DNA of 64,000 nt from Anisus vortex (lineage: Eukaryota; Mollusca; Gastropoda; Planorbidae). The DNA is taken from positions 14,788,681 to 14,852,680 of the forward strand of contig OX421500.1 in the NCBI GenBank assembly GCA_949126835.1, written 5' to 3'. A program made the translations under genes and the position numbers. Position 1 is the first letter of the stretch, and every line of letters starts with the position of its first letter. Below the pieces are notes generated by a model. That model made no database searches. It was not told the DNA's origin and worked only from the letters and a program-made list of their open reading frames with translations. This document shows positions 28,191 through 41,082 of this stretch, piece by piece.

Positions 28191-28850
28191 ATTTAATTAA
28201 TTAATATATAACAATTAATCAATGATATTTTTTTTTAAATTTAAACAATCAAACATTTTTAATATCTTCCCTCTTCCAGATTGCAATAACTCAGTTTAAA
28301 TTAGTTTACATAAAGCCTGTTTATTGTATAGTTACTTGATAGTTTGTCTATTTCTGACACAATAATTTATGCTACTCATTATCTGAAAAGTCGTGGCCTG
28401 TTTGTGCATTTTGCCATTTAAAAAAAACAAACATTTATTTCATCATTTCCCTCATCTTAATGGTAAATCAGGGTAAATATTTTATCCCATTCAATGGATA
28501 AAGTGTTTTAAATTTGTATTTACAGCATTACGTATGTATCCAATCTATTCGCTGTAAAGCAACATTCCACCATGTTTTTAAACTATATTAAACAACTATA
28601 TACTAAAGAAAACTATACTAAACAAATCTATGCTAAGCAATTATTTTCTAAAAACTTTAATGCAAAACAAATATATTCTAAACAAATTAATATATATCAA
28701 GTATTCTAAACAAATCTATAGCTAAACAAATATTTTTTAACAAATATATACTAAACTAATCCAATGTAAACAAATATATACTAAACACCTTTAGGCTAAT
28801 CTAATGACACACATAGTATCTATAGATTTTTTTTAAAAGTCCCTACTTAC

Positions 28851-28997
28851 AACGTGAACAACACTCATCAGAAAATCCAGCTGGACATCCAGATGTACAT
28901 CGTTTGGTGCTAAACAGACAATCATCCGTTTGGTTCAAACAATTACTTTTTCGGTTACAGTCAATAATGTATCTAGGTATTTCTGTACACTGCATCT
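28851..28997 (-). pseudogene. EGF-like exon, copy B
   Basis: Exon of 147 bases, phase 1 at both ends, acceptor ttctctctcag and donor gtaagtaggg on the minus strand. It encodes CNRKSNCLNQTDDC and CTSGCPAGFSDECCS, the same module as exon 4 of copies A and C. The lectin-like exons that precede it in the other copies are absent, because the tandem-duplication junction at about 32163 replaces them. It is an isolated exon with good splice sites. Confidence 0.6.
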
Positions 28998-30457
28998 CTG
29001 AGAGAGAATACAAAACACAACTTGGCAGATTATATTTTGGTTTATGTTTGGAAAAAAATATAAATAACTCAATAAAATACCATAAATAAATAAATAAATA
29101 AATAATAACGGTGCTTATATAGCGCATATCCCGTTGGTGACAGTTCTATGCGCAGACGACAGTCAAGCCAACAAGCGTATTAATCTATAACACGCACACA
29201 TATATATAAACAAATACAAGAAAACAAAGAAAAACTGTAATAAATAGATTCAGATGTCAAATTCATAGATTTTTTTTTCATTGGAATTATTCTGTAATTC
29301 ATTTAATAGGTAGCTTGTTTGTGCAAACCAATCTTGTCTTGTTCTAATAGCGGCACTAAACCAAATTTCTTAATCTATAATTATTACACATAAAGTAGAC
29401 AGTATATGTGGATTGCAATCCTCATTGGTTAGATTAAAGACACGGCACATTATTGTTTTATAGTTTTAGTTTTGCGATGCTGCTTCCGGTGTATGTCCTG
29501 CTAGCTGCGTGGTTAGCTTATCCGACTGATATTCGCACAATCTGAGTTCAATTCTCTAATGATACCTTTTTTTTCTTATTTTTTAAAAATTTCCATTAAT
29601 ATATTTTTTTTAAACAATGTAAAGAATTTCAAGACCTACAGCTTTCCTAAAAGGTTTTGAGTAAAACAAAAATGGAATATTTATGTTTTAAACGCATGCG
29701 AGAGTCGTGGGTTTGATTCTGAGCCAGGGATAGTCCAAACTTTTTGTAAAAAAATGCCCTTATGAACCCGATTACAATATAAATAATAATTAATTTTCTT
29801 AAATGTTTTAAGTAAATAATATTGTTTTAATTATTATAACTTTATATTCATTCACGTTTATACAAATGTTTTCCGTAGCTTTTATAGGTTTATGTAATTT
29901 GTTGCCTGGGCAACATCGGAGAATTTAGCTGGTAATAAATAAAATAAAAAATATACATCAGATGTGTGTATTTGTAACGGGCTGTAGACCAGCCCTTGAC
30001 GACCCAAAATAAAAATGGATACTTAAAAAAAAATTTTTTGCTTACGAAAATGCCCTTTACTCAAATGTTTTGCCTTATACAGAACGCAACTAGAGCGACA
30101 GCCTGGATATGCCACTGATACAGGCTATAATTGTTTAAATTGGGTAGAATTTTTCCAGACGAGTTCATTAAGATTTATAAATTTATATATTTTAGTTTGG
30201 CCAATTATATTGTCCACGCTAAATCGGTTGGTTTATAAACATATTTTCATAGACTATATATTAATAGTCTATAATATTACTTATTGTTAAAAATATTTTT
30301 TTTTTTAATCTTTGCAATTAATGGATAGTGATTTTAATAGCTTATAAATTTGCTTCAGTAAAGCTATATCCTTCACATAAAATGCGCAAATGTCATTATT
30401 GGAAAACAAGCAATCAAAAAGTTAATTATGATTTGGATTTACAAAAAAAATAAATAA

Positions 30458-32163
30458 CGGCTCTCAGTCTCAGTCACTTCATCCCCGTCACTTAATCCTC
30501 GAGTCACTTCATCCCCAGAAACTTAATCCTCAGACACTTAATCCTAGAAATGCAATTTTAGGTACAGAATTATGTTCGATATTCATTTTTATATTTTGTT
30601 ATTAAGAGTTTGTGAGGTGAATGTTTTTTAAATCAGTGTAACAGAAAAGCTAAAGATTGGAGATAGAGAAGACGATCCATTGACTCGTAGCGCTGCACAA
30701 TGTTGTCGATTCTCATGGCTAATGCAGCATACTTCTTTATTGGACGCTGCTCTGTGCCGGTGCATGATTGCAGTACTTATGCTTTGTGCAGTTGACAATC
30801 CTTAGGAAGACCATCAAGAAATGTCCACATTGTTGGATGATGACACGAGAGAGAGATTCGAGGGCGTGAGGCCAAGCCTCTGCAACACCGCCGTTTACGT
30901 CCATGTATTTATTCCACATTTCTGGGGGAAACAATGCTGAAGCATCTTGAGTCTGAGTAAGAGTGGTGTCCTATTTGTATCCACCGTCCTATTTATCCGT
31001 CGTATTTTTTATCATCAAGCGAATCCGGTGCACGGCCGTATCAAACAAAGGTAGAGACGAAACATTATCCCCTTGGCCGTTTTATTTTCTTTTATCTTCA
31101 AACGTAGAAATCATCAATTGGAATATCACAGACTAATTAATGTTCTGTTAATTAATAGAAAAGATCGTCACAGGAGGCGGCCCTTAAGTCTAACATAAGA
31201 CAACTGCTCAAGTCGTCAGCGATGCACTACATATTGCTTTAGAAAGGATTAAGTGTCTGGGGATTAAGTGTCTCAGGATGAAGTGACGGGGATGAAGTGA
31301 CGGGGATGAAGTGTCTGGGGATGAAGTGTCTGGGGATGAAGTGACGGGGATGAAGTGTCTGGGGATGAAGTGTCTGGGGATGAAGTGACGGGGATGAAGT
31401 GACGGGGATGAAGTGTCTGGGGATGAAGTGACGGGGATGAAGTGACGGGGATGAAGTGTCTGGGGATGAAGTGTCTGGGGATGAAGTGACGGGGATGAAG
31501 TGAGGGGGATGAAGTGACGGGGATGAAGTGACGGGGATGAAGTGTCTGGGGATGAAGTGACGGGGATGAAGTGTCTGGGGATGAAGTGTCTGGGGATGAA
31601 GTGACGGGGATGAAGTGATGGGGATGAAGTGTCTGGGGATGAAGTGACGGGGATGAAGTGACGGGGATGAAGTGTCTGGGGATGAAGTGACGGGGATGAA
31701 GTGACGGGGATGAAGTGTCTGGGGATGAAGTGTCTGGGGATGAAGTGACGGGGATGAAGTGAGGGGGATGAAGTGACGGGGATGAAGTGACGGGGATGAA
31801 GTGTCTGGGGATGAAGTGACGGGGATGAAGTGTCTGGGGATGAAGTGTCTGGGGATGAAGTGACGGGGATGAAGTGACGGGGATGAAGTGTCTGGGGATG
31901 AAGTGACGGGGATGAAGTGACGGGGATGAAGTGTCTGGAAATGAAGTGACGGGGATGAAGTGTCTGGGGATGAAGTGACGGGGATGAAGTGACGGGGATG
32001 AAGTGTCTGGGGATGAAGTGACGGGGATGAAGTGTCTGGGGATGAAGTGACGGGGATGAAGTGTATGGGGATGAAGTGTCTGGGGATGAAGTGACGGGGA
32101 TGAAGTGACGGGGATGAAGTGTCTGGGGATGAAGTGACGGGGATGAAGTGACGGGGATGAAGT
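30458..32163 (-). mobile_element. Foldback element with MULE remnant, copy B, expanded
   Basis: Same element as 19542-20471. The left arm is at 30466-30545 and the transposase relic (LFPPEMWNKY, AEAWPHALESL, then RIDNIVQRF-like text) at about 30940-30630 on the minus strand. A 43-base segment near 30573 is missing relative to copy A. The right arm, about 90 bases in copy A, is here a minisatellite of about 920 bases, and the true right end is not seen because CDA intron sequence begins at 32164. Confidence 0.7.
31243..32163 (+). repeat. 14/15-bp minisatellite with higher-order structure
   Basis: Tandem units gatgaagtgacggg (14 bases) and gatgaagtgtctggg (15 bases) are mixed in a non-random order. 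A rare unit containing gaggggg occurs at 31501 and again 259 bases later at 31760. The unit order around the two is the same for about 20 units, so part of the array was itself duplicated. Mixed unit length rules out a coding repeat. Confidence 0.92.
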
Positions 32164-32566
32164 GTTAAAGTGTTAAACCAAACTTGAAATACAAAAAGAA
32201 GGAACCAAGAGTTATCGTTATTGTGAACAAATATCGAGATAGTGAGAGAAAGGGATCAGAGATTTTCAAAAACAAGGCGAGATCAAATTATTCGACGAAA
32301 CAACACTGGAGGGAATTTGATCGGCATTCAGGTAGAATCGTGAACATTTATGTAAAGATCTACATATAGTTAAAATGAAACTGGACGGAAATAATCCTGA
32401 ATTCGGTATGAATGAACATAATGAATGTTTGTGTAGCTACAAATTTGATAGACTTTATTGTCACAAAAGTAAGTATAATTTTGTGACTGTAAAAAGACGA
32501 GATTTAGATTTGCCATGGCGAGATAGGGTTATAGTCAATAGTATAGACGTGCATATACCAAACTAA
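32164..32566 (+). pseudogene. Second copy of the gag-like remnant tail
   Basis: Starts abruptly at gttaaaccaaacttgaaat and matches 7030-7431 with few changes. The zinc-knuckle part that precedes it in CDA intron 2 is missing. This marks the first base of the second tandem unit. Confidence 0.6.
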
Positions 32567-34610
32567 ACATAGAGTATTGCTTACTGACCTGTAGTAGGGA
32601 TGTAAATACCGTTTGTTTTTTTCAAAACCTGTTTTAGGTTCTATACATCCAGTATTAAACCGAATTTTGGTTCTCCCCCCTACTCCCCGCGCGATGTCCC
32701 AGGCCGGAAAAAGCAGAATGTGCGAAGTTTAATAGGTCTATTTTAAAAAAAAAATTGTTAACACTTATTTAGTGTTGGCAGAAAATAACAAAGTTTGATT
32801 TGTGGGAATATGATTTTTTACACTTTACCATAAAATTCTTCGAAACTAAAAAACCTTAGGCTAGTTGATTACATTGCAACAAATCCGATAATAGCTTTCA
32901 ATAGTGATAATCAAATTTCTGATTATCGTTTACCATAATTCTAAGAAGCACAAGCGTGCCAACTTTAAATTATTTATATTCTACTTATCCTTAACTATTT
33001 AAATAAACTTCTGTCTAATATGAAAGATATATTTGTATTAACAACACAGCGCGAACCTAGACATGTATGATGATGTATTGATCCATCAGAAAATGTTTTG
33101 CGTAGCACAAATCAAAAGAATATGTATTTAATATTACCGTTAATAATAGGTCTAAGGCACAGGCTCGGTGTCTAGCCTAATTGTTCAGGGTCATAAGGAA
33201 AACCTAGTTTTGCATCTCCATTGCGTACTTCAAAGGGGAGCGCACATCAAAAGGATGAGCCAAACATTCCTGTTAATTGTAACTTTACATTTGGTTTGAT
33301 TTTTTTACCATACCGCAAGCCAGAGCTAGGATTTGTTTAAAAGCAAGGCATTTAAGAAGTGTTTTGTCGAATTCAGCATTTTTTTTTTTGAATATTTTTT
33401 CCATGAAAACTAAAACATTGTGTGCTACTTGAAGTAAATGATTACCTTCCAACCATGATACCGAAAACCGTTTTTGAAGATCAAAGCCGGTATTCGGTTT
33501 TAAAACTCTGGCAATCTACAATACATACAATTCGCGTAGTCTAGCTCAGAGATTACTAGGCCCACAATCACACAATTAATGACTCACATGCCTCTTTTGT
33601 TAGAATGTTTCTAATACATTTTATACTATGGAGATAATATATATTGCAGATTTACATTTGTTTTTTATTTGCGCTTTGAGGGTTACATTATCGTCTAAAT
33701 ATACGCCAATACATTTTGTTTGAGTTGATTTATGGATAATCTCACTGTTGACTAGTAGATAGTCTGTTAGACATTTTTTATCCGAACCTAATAAATTCAG
33801 TTTTTCATGTATTCAATTTTAGTTATTGCCGTCCATCCAGACTTTGACTTGTCTTGGTCATTTTTCGAATAAGCATTGTTGTATCGAATATAGAAGAGTT
33901 GTGAGGGATGATGTTAGTGGTTGCATGTGGTCAGAGGCGGAGAAAGTTAGATATAGTTAGCTTGGCTATAAAATGTACCACAATGGCCGCCAGGGCAGAT
34001 GTGTCCAGCCAATTGTAACGTGATGCCATGTAAATGAATAAATGCAAGGGTCCATCCTGGGATGTACAATAGGAAAATAAATACAGTCCGGTGTCTTGAG
34101 GACGATGGGTGTTAGTTTTTGTGTTTGTAGTTGCGGGAGCAGTAGGCTGAGCGTTGAGTGGAAATGTTAGGGTAGTTTAAGCGTCGGTTAGAGAGCTTGT
34201 GTATGAATTTAGTAGAAGGCTTGTGTTGGTTAAGGATATGAGCAGGTGTAGTAGTAAAGTACGCAAAGTCAGCAGAGGAACTTGTATATCTTTTTTTAGA
34301 TGTTTATAAAATGTTGTATAATTAATCTAGACTTTGCTTCTTCATTACCATTGCTAAAATCTGCCTGTATCAGATCTCATATTAACAAAAGAACTCGTAA
34401 CAACATGTCATAATTTAAATTAAATGTGCATTTTCTGTTATTAGAGTTGAAAGTGCGATGACATGGGATGTACCTAAAATCTAAACAAATACCCATTATT
34501 GTCAATGAAAGGATAATATCGTGTTATTTTAAAAGACAAGGTGGCAATATTTTTTAATGTACTGAATGGCCGTTGGTACTTTAATAAACAGTTACTGTCT
34601 TTTGTTTCAG

Positions 34611-35634
34611 CAACATGAAGGATACATTCATCAGTCCCTGTGGCTCATGCCGACAGGTTCTTCTTGAGGTATATTATATTATACATATTTCACAAGTATA
34701 CAATCATCATAACTGGAATTGTCATCCTGTTCTCATTGATTTAGTTTTAATTAACGTGCATGTGCAATTTATATTTGCTAAGGAAAAATAAATATTAAAA
34801 TATTTTTTTAAAGTTTTGATGTCTCGTGTTGAATACTGAGTATTTTGAGTAAAGGGTATGACACGATCTATATATCTTAAGTCTATCTTGTCATCCATCA
34901 ATCTATTTATTACATCAATTATCTGTATATATATATATAGGCCCTATATATATACACACCTATATATAAATGATGTATATATATACATATACAAGCTAAA
35001 TAGTCCGGCGTTTTTGATTACGCATTTTATATTGGCGATTGTAATTATACTACAAGACGTTGTGCTATATTGTTCATTGTTGTTGTATTACTGTGTTATA
35101 AGCGTTCTCATTTAATGTGTTGTTTTCTTATCAAGGTAGCGTTTATATTTGATGTTCTTTTGTTATTTCTCATTAGATATTGTAAGTGTCAACATTATTA
35201 TTAAATCATTTAATTATTATATGGTATCTTAACTCCTGACATCCAAAGAGTTTTGTTGTTTTCAGTTTTGTTTGATATTTAATTGAAATAGCACAATTTG
35301 TTCAGATATTTGGTTTTCTTTACAATATACTAATTTATATATTGCGTTTAATCAACGAGCAAAAATACATTCAAAATCCAATTAATTAAATACGTAATAT
35401 AAATATATCGTTTATTTATACTAGACATTATTTACATCATATTTATTGACTAAGTAAAATTTAACCCAGTTTCTTGTTTAGATCTATCTATCTATATTTT
35501 TCTTTTCTATCAAGTTTGGCAGGGACTACAATGTATATATGACCAAACCAGATATGACCCACCAAAGCGCCACAACTGGAGAGCTCCTGCCCTACGGCTT
35601 CTGTCCCTTGGATCTCACGGCAGAGCGCGTTTAA
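34611..35634 (+). pseudogene. Cytidine deaminase, partial copy (exons 3-4)
   Basis: Exon 3 (34611-34668) and exon 4 (35515-35634) match those of the intact gene, with the same splice sites, the PCGSCRQV zinc motif and the TAA stop. Exons 1 and 2 are absent because the duplication starts in intron 2. The catalytic CAERTA motif is therefore missing and the copy cannot make an enzyme alone. Joining exon 3 of the first gene to this exon 3 would break the frame, since exon 3 ends on a codon boundary but must begin two bases into a codon. Splicing first-gene exon 3 to this exon 4 would keep the frame. Confidence 0.88.
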
Positions 35635-36164
35635 AATGCATCTCGATATAAAAGATATATCGCATCGCAAAAACGTTTACCAGAAAAAGAAAAGGACTCG
35701 GAATTATAATTTTGGTCACAATTAGTACAATATTTATTTACTAAAAAATACAGTTTAAAACATACATTTATAATATTTTTTTTGGACGTTGTAAAGTTAA
35801 ACAAAAAGTTATAATCAATTAAAATATTGAAAAAGTTTGATTTCAGCTTATTGTTTAGTAAGCAGAAGTAGAAGTATAAAGCTATTGTCATAAAAGTTAC
35901 TCTGTGTTAAAAGGTGTCATAAAATATGAGTCTGGTCAAATGATGTCATTAAACAAGTATTTAGATAAAATATAACAAAAGAAAAGATAAAGGATACATT
36001 ATATGTATGTATGTCGAAATGAAGTAATTAAATGTATGTCTGTCGAAATGAAGTAATTAGGCCTAAATGTTTGTCTGTCGAAAAGAAGTCATTAAAAGTA
36101 TGTCTGTCGAAATGAGGTCACTAAATATGTGTCGGGGTAAATGATGTCATAAAATGTAAAAGTA

Positions 36165-36410
36165 AAGTACCCTACGGACCAAATGGATCATAAGGGCCGG
36201 TGAAACAGCGTTCACCAGTTACTGTTGCCATGTCATACTAGAAGATGTGTGGCCAGCACAATGCTCAGTCACCTTTACTTTATCCCTACACATGTCAGGT
36301 ACCATTCATAGCTGGGTAGACTTAGGGACAGTCTCAGATCCAGGCAAGAAAATATCATAGTCTTCACCAGAATTCAAACCCATGACATTCGGATACGCAA
36401 GTCATAAAAT
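36165..36410 (-). repeat. tRNA-derived SINE, second copy
   Basis: Counterpart of 11041-11285 with the same B-box-like block (gggtttgaattctggtg on the minus strand). A few bases are lost at its start relative to the first copy. Confidence 0.5.
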
Positions 36411-36791
36411 GTATGTCTGTGCTAATCTTATCTAATCTTATACATTAAAGAGACGATTATTGCATCCTACGCTCATCCGCGGTCCGAGTCTAGTCTTGCA
36501 TTTTTATAAGTGTTTTAAATGATGTTAAGTTACTGGTTTTCCTGGTTTGTTCAGGCAATTGTTACGACCACAATCCCCTTTTTGTCAGAAACGTGTAAAT
36601 GTTGTTGATAATTCTCGTTATTCCTAGGGTAGACTTTGGTTATTATCATTTATATTTCAGTATTACACAAACTCTCCTTACTGTCTTGGGCACGAAAACA
36701 GGATTTGCGTTCTAACAGTTCCTTTCCTTGACGTTGTAGTTGTTACGAATGTCGGTTGTCACGTACCCGCCATCTCGTCTTATCCAGTTAA

Positions 36792-37887
36792 CCCTTTCTG
36801 TCCGTAGTTTTTTTCAGGTTCTGCCGGAGTTTTTTATTTAGACAAAATACATATGTCTTAAAAAGATATTTTAATATAGTTTTTTTTATTAAATGTACCA
36901 AGTGTTATATATCAAAATAAAGGTGAATAAATACTGAATCTAAATAAATATGTTTTGTTCTGAAATATTTTGTGTAAATAATAGAAAAAGAAAAAATATT
37001 AGTGAAAATGTAAAAAAAAAGGAAATTTTTCTAGTAAAAAAATTATTTAAAAAAATTGCTAAGTACAAACTATAAAAAATATTGAAATAAATCTTCGTTT
37101 ATATCAATTATATACTATTAGGCTATCAAAATAATTACAAAAATTGACAGGTAATCCTTTTAATTAATGTCTGTTACCGTTTGAAAAAACATAGATAAAA
37201 TATGATATTTTCACATTTCTTATTAGTACTAGGCCTAGGAGTGGTTATGTTTTCACAAAATAATTATTTTTTTTTTAAATTAGGTACATGTTATATATTA
37301 AATTAAACAGGGTAACATATAAAATTTAGAAATAAAAGATTAAACAGTGTACAGAATAAATTAATGATTAAAAAATCGGAAAGATTAGGTCCTAGTTGGA
37401 CCTAGTTGATGACGCTTATTTTTCACCGGCGACCGGTTGATGCTCCCGACTCGATGTAGTGTAGTCTTAGACCGATATAATTACATATTTTATTCTAAAT
37501 TGTATTAAATGTGTGTCTATAATAAAATAAGATAAGTTTGTATCATTTCTATTGAATAATGTCTTCAAAAAAGCCTAGCAGACAGTTTTTTAGATGATCT
37601 TTACTAGGCCCCCCATTTGTGTACTTGTGACCGTCGTAACAAATCAATAATCACCACTATAAACAATGGAAAAAAAAGCATAAAAGGTCGTCAAATCCCC
37701 TTTAAACTTATGTTAAAAAGAGTTCTCATATCTATAAATAGACAGAGGAAGTTCAAATTAATTTTAGAAAGCTGGTTTGGATTTAATAACGAAACAAACA
37801 ATGTTACCCAAATCAACGCCAATGGCGTTCTTTCGGCAGAATAGCACTGCCGATCAACGCCAGTTGCGTTCTTACGGACAGAAAGTG
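36792..37887. mobile_element. piggyBac-type MITE nested in the LTR
   Basis: Flanked by TTAA on both sides (36788-36791 and 37888-37891), the target of piggyBac transposases. The left end reads ccctttctgtccgtag; the right end read inward is cactttctgtccgtaag, so the terminal repeats match with one change in the first three bases. The left LTR is exactly 1100 bases longer than the right one, which equals the 1096-base element plus one TTAA. No transposase reading frame is present, so it is non-autonomous. Confidence 0.88.
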
Positions 37888-39554
37888 TTAATGGGATATT
37901 CAAAGTTTTAATATCAAGGCTCTCTGTCTTATGGGGTATGAGCGAGATTGCGAGTAGTGAACTATGTTAAACTATCCAACGAATATCTAAGTACTAACAT
38001 TCAGAAAGATAGGCCCGGTTCAGTTGAATAATGAATAGTTTATTAAATATAAAGAAATAACAAAAGGAATATTCACAGAAGTTACATACAGTAATCAAAC
38101 ATGAAATCATAATATCTTCTTATAGGTATAAGATCACCCACGAGAATAGCAAGAAAATAGCGACTCTGATCTTGACCTAGATCAGGAAATATTCACATAT
38201 TACAAAGATATGAAAGAGGCATTCAAAGAAATCTCCTCAATATAATTAGCAATAACCGTACAATAGTACAATACTAAAATGTTATAGTGTTTCCGTTATT
38301 ATTATAATTATATTTATACAGTGTGCCCAAAGTTATCATTGTAAATCTCACTTACGCTTTTACAAATCTGAATAAAAACACAGTCTTGCACGGTCAGGCC
38401 TCTCTCAAGCAACTGACTAGCAAACTAGGAAAAAGTCCCTTTCTAAACCTAGCGCATGAATCGCTAAAATAACACCACCCCAACACTAATCACGGGTCGC
38501 TCACACAGTGTACACTTTGGCACGTAACACCCCCACACTTCTTTGAAAAAATTGACAATAACAATGGCAATTTTTCTAGCCAAAAATGTACTTATAACAT
38601 TAGTTTCATCTTACTTAGAGAAACCTACAAAAGAACTTCTTACAATAATTCAAAAACATGTCATTAATGAAAAACTCCTTACAATAATTCAAAGTTCATA
38701 TCATATTATCAAAATATCGTCAATAATAATGTTATACATGTTTTCAAAATATCATTATCAGAATTAATGTAATGCATATATTATCAAAATTCATGTAATG
38801 CATGGCATAATATCATCAATATTCATGTAATGCATATCATAATATCAAAAGATAATCGTTAATGTAATACATATGTTATCAAAATATAATCAAAATTAAT
38901 GTAATACATATTTTATCAAAACATCATCATTAATGTAATACATATCATTTAATCAAAATTTCATCAATTTAATCAAAAATGCATACATAATATTATCAGA
39001 ACAAAAAAAATCCACACATCATTCTCATATGGATACACTCTGGTATCTAGGACCTTAAACCCGAGATAAAGCCTCAACAAGTTTTCAGTCAATCTTCTTT
39101 TATCAAGATTGGAAACTAACTGAGTCAATTATATCATATGTGTGAGTCTCCCAATCTTGAGAGTAAACAACAGAGTCCATATTATGACATGACATCTTTA
39201 GTCTTAGTCTGACCCTGTAAATCAGAACAATTATAGGATCATCCAAAATATCAAGAAAATTTCATGAACAACAATTCATTTTTGAAAATTCTTATCAATT
39301 AAATTCAAGTGTCCCTTGAAATTTAAGTTATTGTATACTGGAGTGAAGCAAAGACCAATATTAGATATTCAACAATTTCCATCACCAAAATGCATATCTA
39401 AAAGCAAAAACCTTTAATCTCATGGACAATGTCAAATCAATTTCAACTAGATTAGTCATATTGAACCGGTATTCAATATAACAAAAATACACTTAATATG
39501 TTCATTTCATGACAAATCATAACACAGAATAAGGCAAAGAAGTAAATACAAATG

Positions 39555-40545
39555 TCACTCAATGCTGCCTTGATGTGGTCCATAATCACGTGGTAGGATT
39601 CCTACTGTTTTATTTTGAGTGCACATATAAATAGTGATGCAAACATAGGGCTTCCTCTGGAACTTTTTAAAGGAATGTGCTTTAATTAGGTCTGGGAGAC
39701 ATACATGATTGCAAACTGGCAATGTTATACATGGAAACAAAACTCTCTCAATAATAAAAAGAGCAATTTCCGATTCCAAAAGCTTTCTTGAAATGAAGGC
39801 CACAAAGAAGAACATGCACATTTTTAATAGTTCAAAGGTTGGCGTTTGAGCATTATGTCTTTGTAAGAATGTAATGCATATGTCAACCTTACGAGATGGT
39901 TGTATTTCAAAGGCTATTTCTTCATCCTTTGATTCACTTTCTTCCAATGGTATACCCTGCTCTCTTCTGGGCAAGATAATGTTCTCGACAGCGCTTGTTT
40001 TGCTTGTAATTGCATGTGAAAGCTTTTCATTACCATCACTTGGTGAAGTGACTCTCAGTTGTCGTAAGGTCGGTATCTCTGCATCGCATGTTTGCTTCGA
40101 CAAGACATCAGAATGTGAGATGTGTAATGGCAACTTGTGTTCATCATCAATGAGCTTAGCTGTATCTTCAACTGGTGAAGACTTAGGTTGCAAAATGTCA
40201 ACAGGTGAATGCTTAGGTTGCAAAGTGTCAACAGTCATACTGTGTGTTACCATACAAGCAGGAAACAACTCGGACGGTTCTTCACAAAGGTCAGGGGAAA
40301 GTAACGGCTGCTGCGTAATGACTTGAGGAAAAACATGGCCACCGGCCAGGTCATTTCCTAATAAAAGGTGACTACCTTTCACAGGCAATTCGGATATGAC
40401 TCCGAGCATGACGTCATCTTGAACACGGCTGTGGTCAAAGCGAAGACGTGGATGAGGAAATGGCGTTAGAGTTTGTCCACTTTGTCTACTCCTTGCACAA
40501 ATATCTGGGTTCCTGTATCTGTAGAACCAGACAAAGGTAAAACAT
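39555..40545 (-). pseudogene. LTR element 1 protease region remnant
   Basis: On the minus strand about 40540-40490 reads VLPLSGSTDTGTQIFVQGVD, followed after a stop by the open frame 40409-39555. That frame begins near LPVKGSHLLLGNDLAGG and continues HVFPQVI. The pair LPLS...VLVQGV and LPV.G..LLLGNDLAGG is typical of the retropepsin region in animal gypsy-type elements. The remaining 240 or so residues, ending GILPRDYGPHQGSIE, are unrecognised, and no reverse transcriptase follows. The stop between the two parts shows it is broken. Confidence 0.7.
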
Positions 40546-40603
40546 TGGTCACAAGTAGTGACTGTGATGCCTCCATGTTACGGAGAACTCTGGCATCGGT
40601 TTC

Positions 40604-40828
40604 TGACTCAGGCTGATATGCTGACTCAGGCTGATATGCTGACTCAGGCTGATATGCTGACTCAGGCTGATTGCTGACTCAGGCTGATATGCTGACTCAG
40701 GCTGAACTGTTGCTGACTCAGGCTGATATGCTGACTCAGGCTGATATGCTGACTCAGGCTGATATGTTGCTGACTCAGGCTGATATGTTGACTCAGGCTG
40801 ATCCATTGTTGACTCAGGCTGAACTGTT
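40604..40828 (-). repeat. Twelve-copy coding minisatellite (QPES) in LTR element 1
   Basis: The 12-base core gactcaggctga recurs twelve times with 2-9 base linkers, giving units of 17-21 bases. On the minus strand it encodes QPES repeats (QPESAY, QPESAT). It lies between the gag and protease parts, within an open frame 40962-40549. The unit at 40658 is 17 bases long and shifts the frame, so the downstream part is out of register. Confidence 0.85.
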
Positions 40829-41082
40829 TCTGAGACCACGGCCTCAGAGATATCTGAAGACACTGTAACGACAGGATGAGTTTCCTCAGCTGTAGTGAGT
40901 GCACAGGCATTTGATACGTTAACCTGCATCATACCAGAAAGTACTCTGGTAACTGAAGTCAAGAACTCCGTTCGCTCATGGTAACGTACGGACTGTACAT
41001 TGCAATCTGGCTTATACGGAGTGCATACCGTATGGAGTACAGGTGTAGTAAAGGCGTTCAGAATGGTTGCCTTGACTACTTT

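Larger units (their letters stand above)
25067..28193 (-). mobile_element. LINE insertion, 5'-truncated, nearly full ORF2
   Basis: Non-LTR retrotransposon on the minus strand. Its outer borders are given by copies A and C, where aaagaattaattatat runs on without the insert. Flanks aattaattatat (left) and aattaattaatatat (right) look like an imperfect target-site duplication. The 5' end (28190) begins inside the endonuclease just after its conserved TWNVR start. The 3' end (25067) reads ggatgccgacg followed by A/T-rich target. Only one base change (a stop) and one frame shift break ORF2, so the insertion is younger than the duplicated DNA around it. Confidence 0.85.

Noticed and set aside
31243..32163. 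CRISPR-like array
   Set aside because: The units are contiguous 14/15-base repeats with no unique spacers, in a eukaryotic context; it is a minisatellite.
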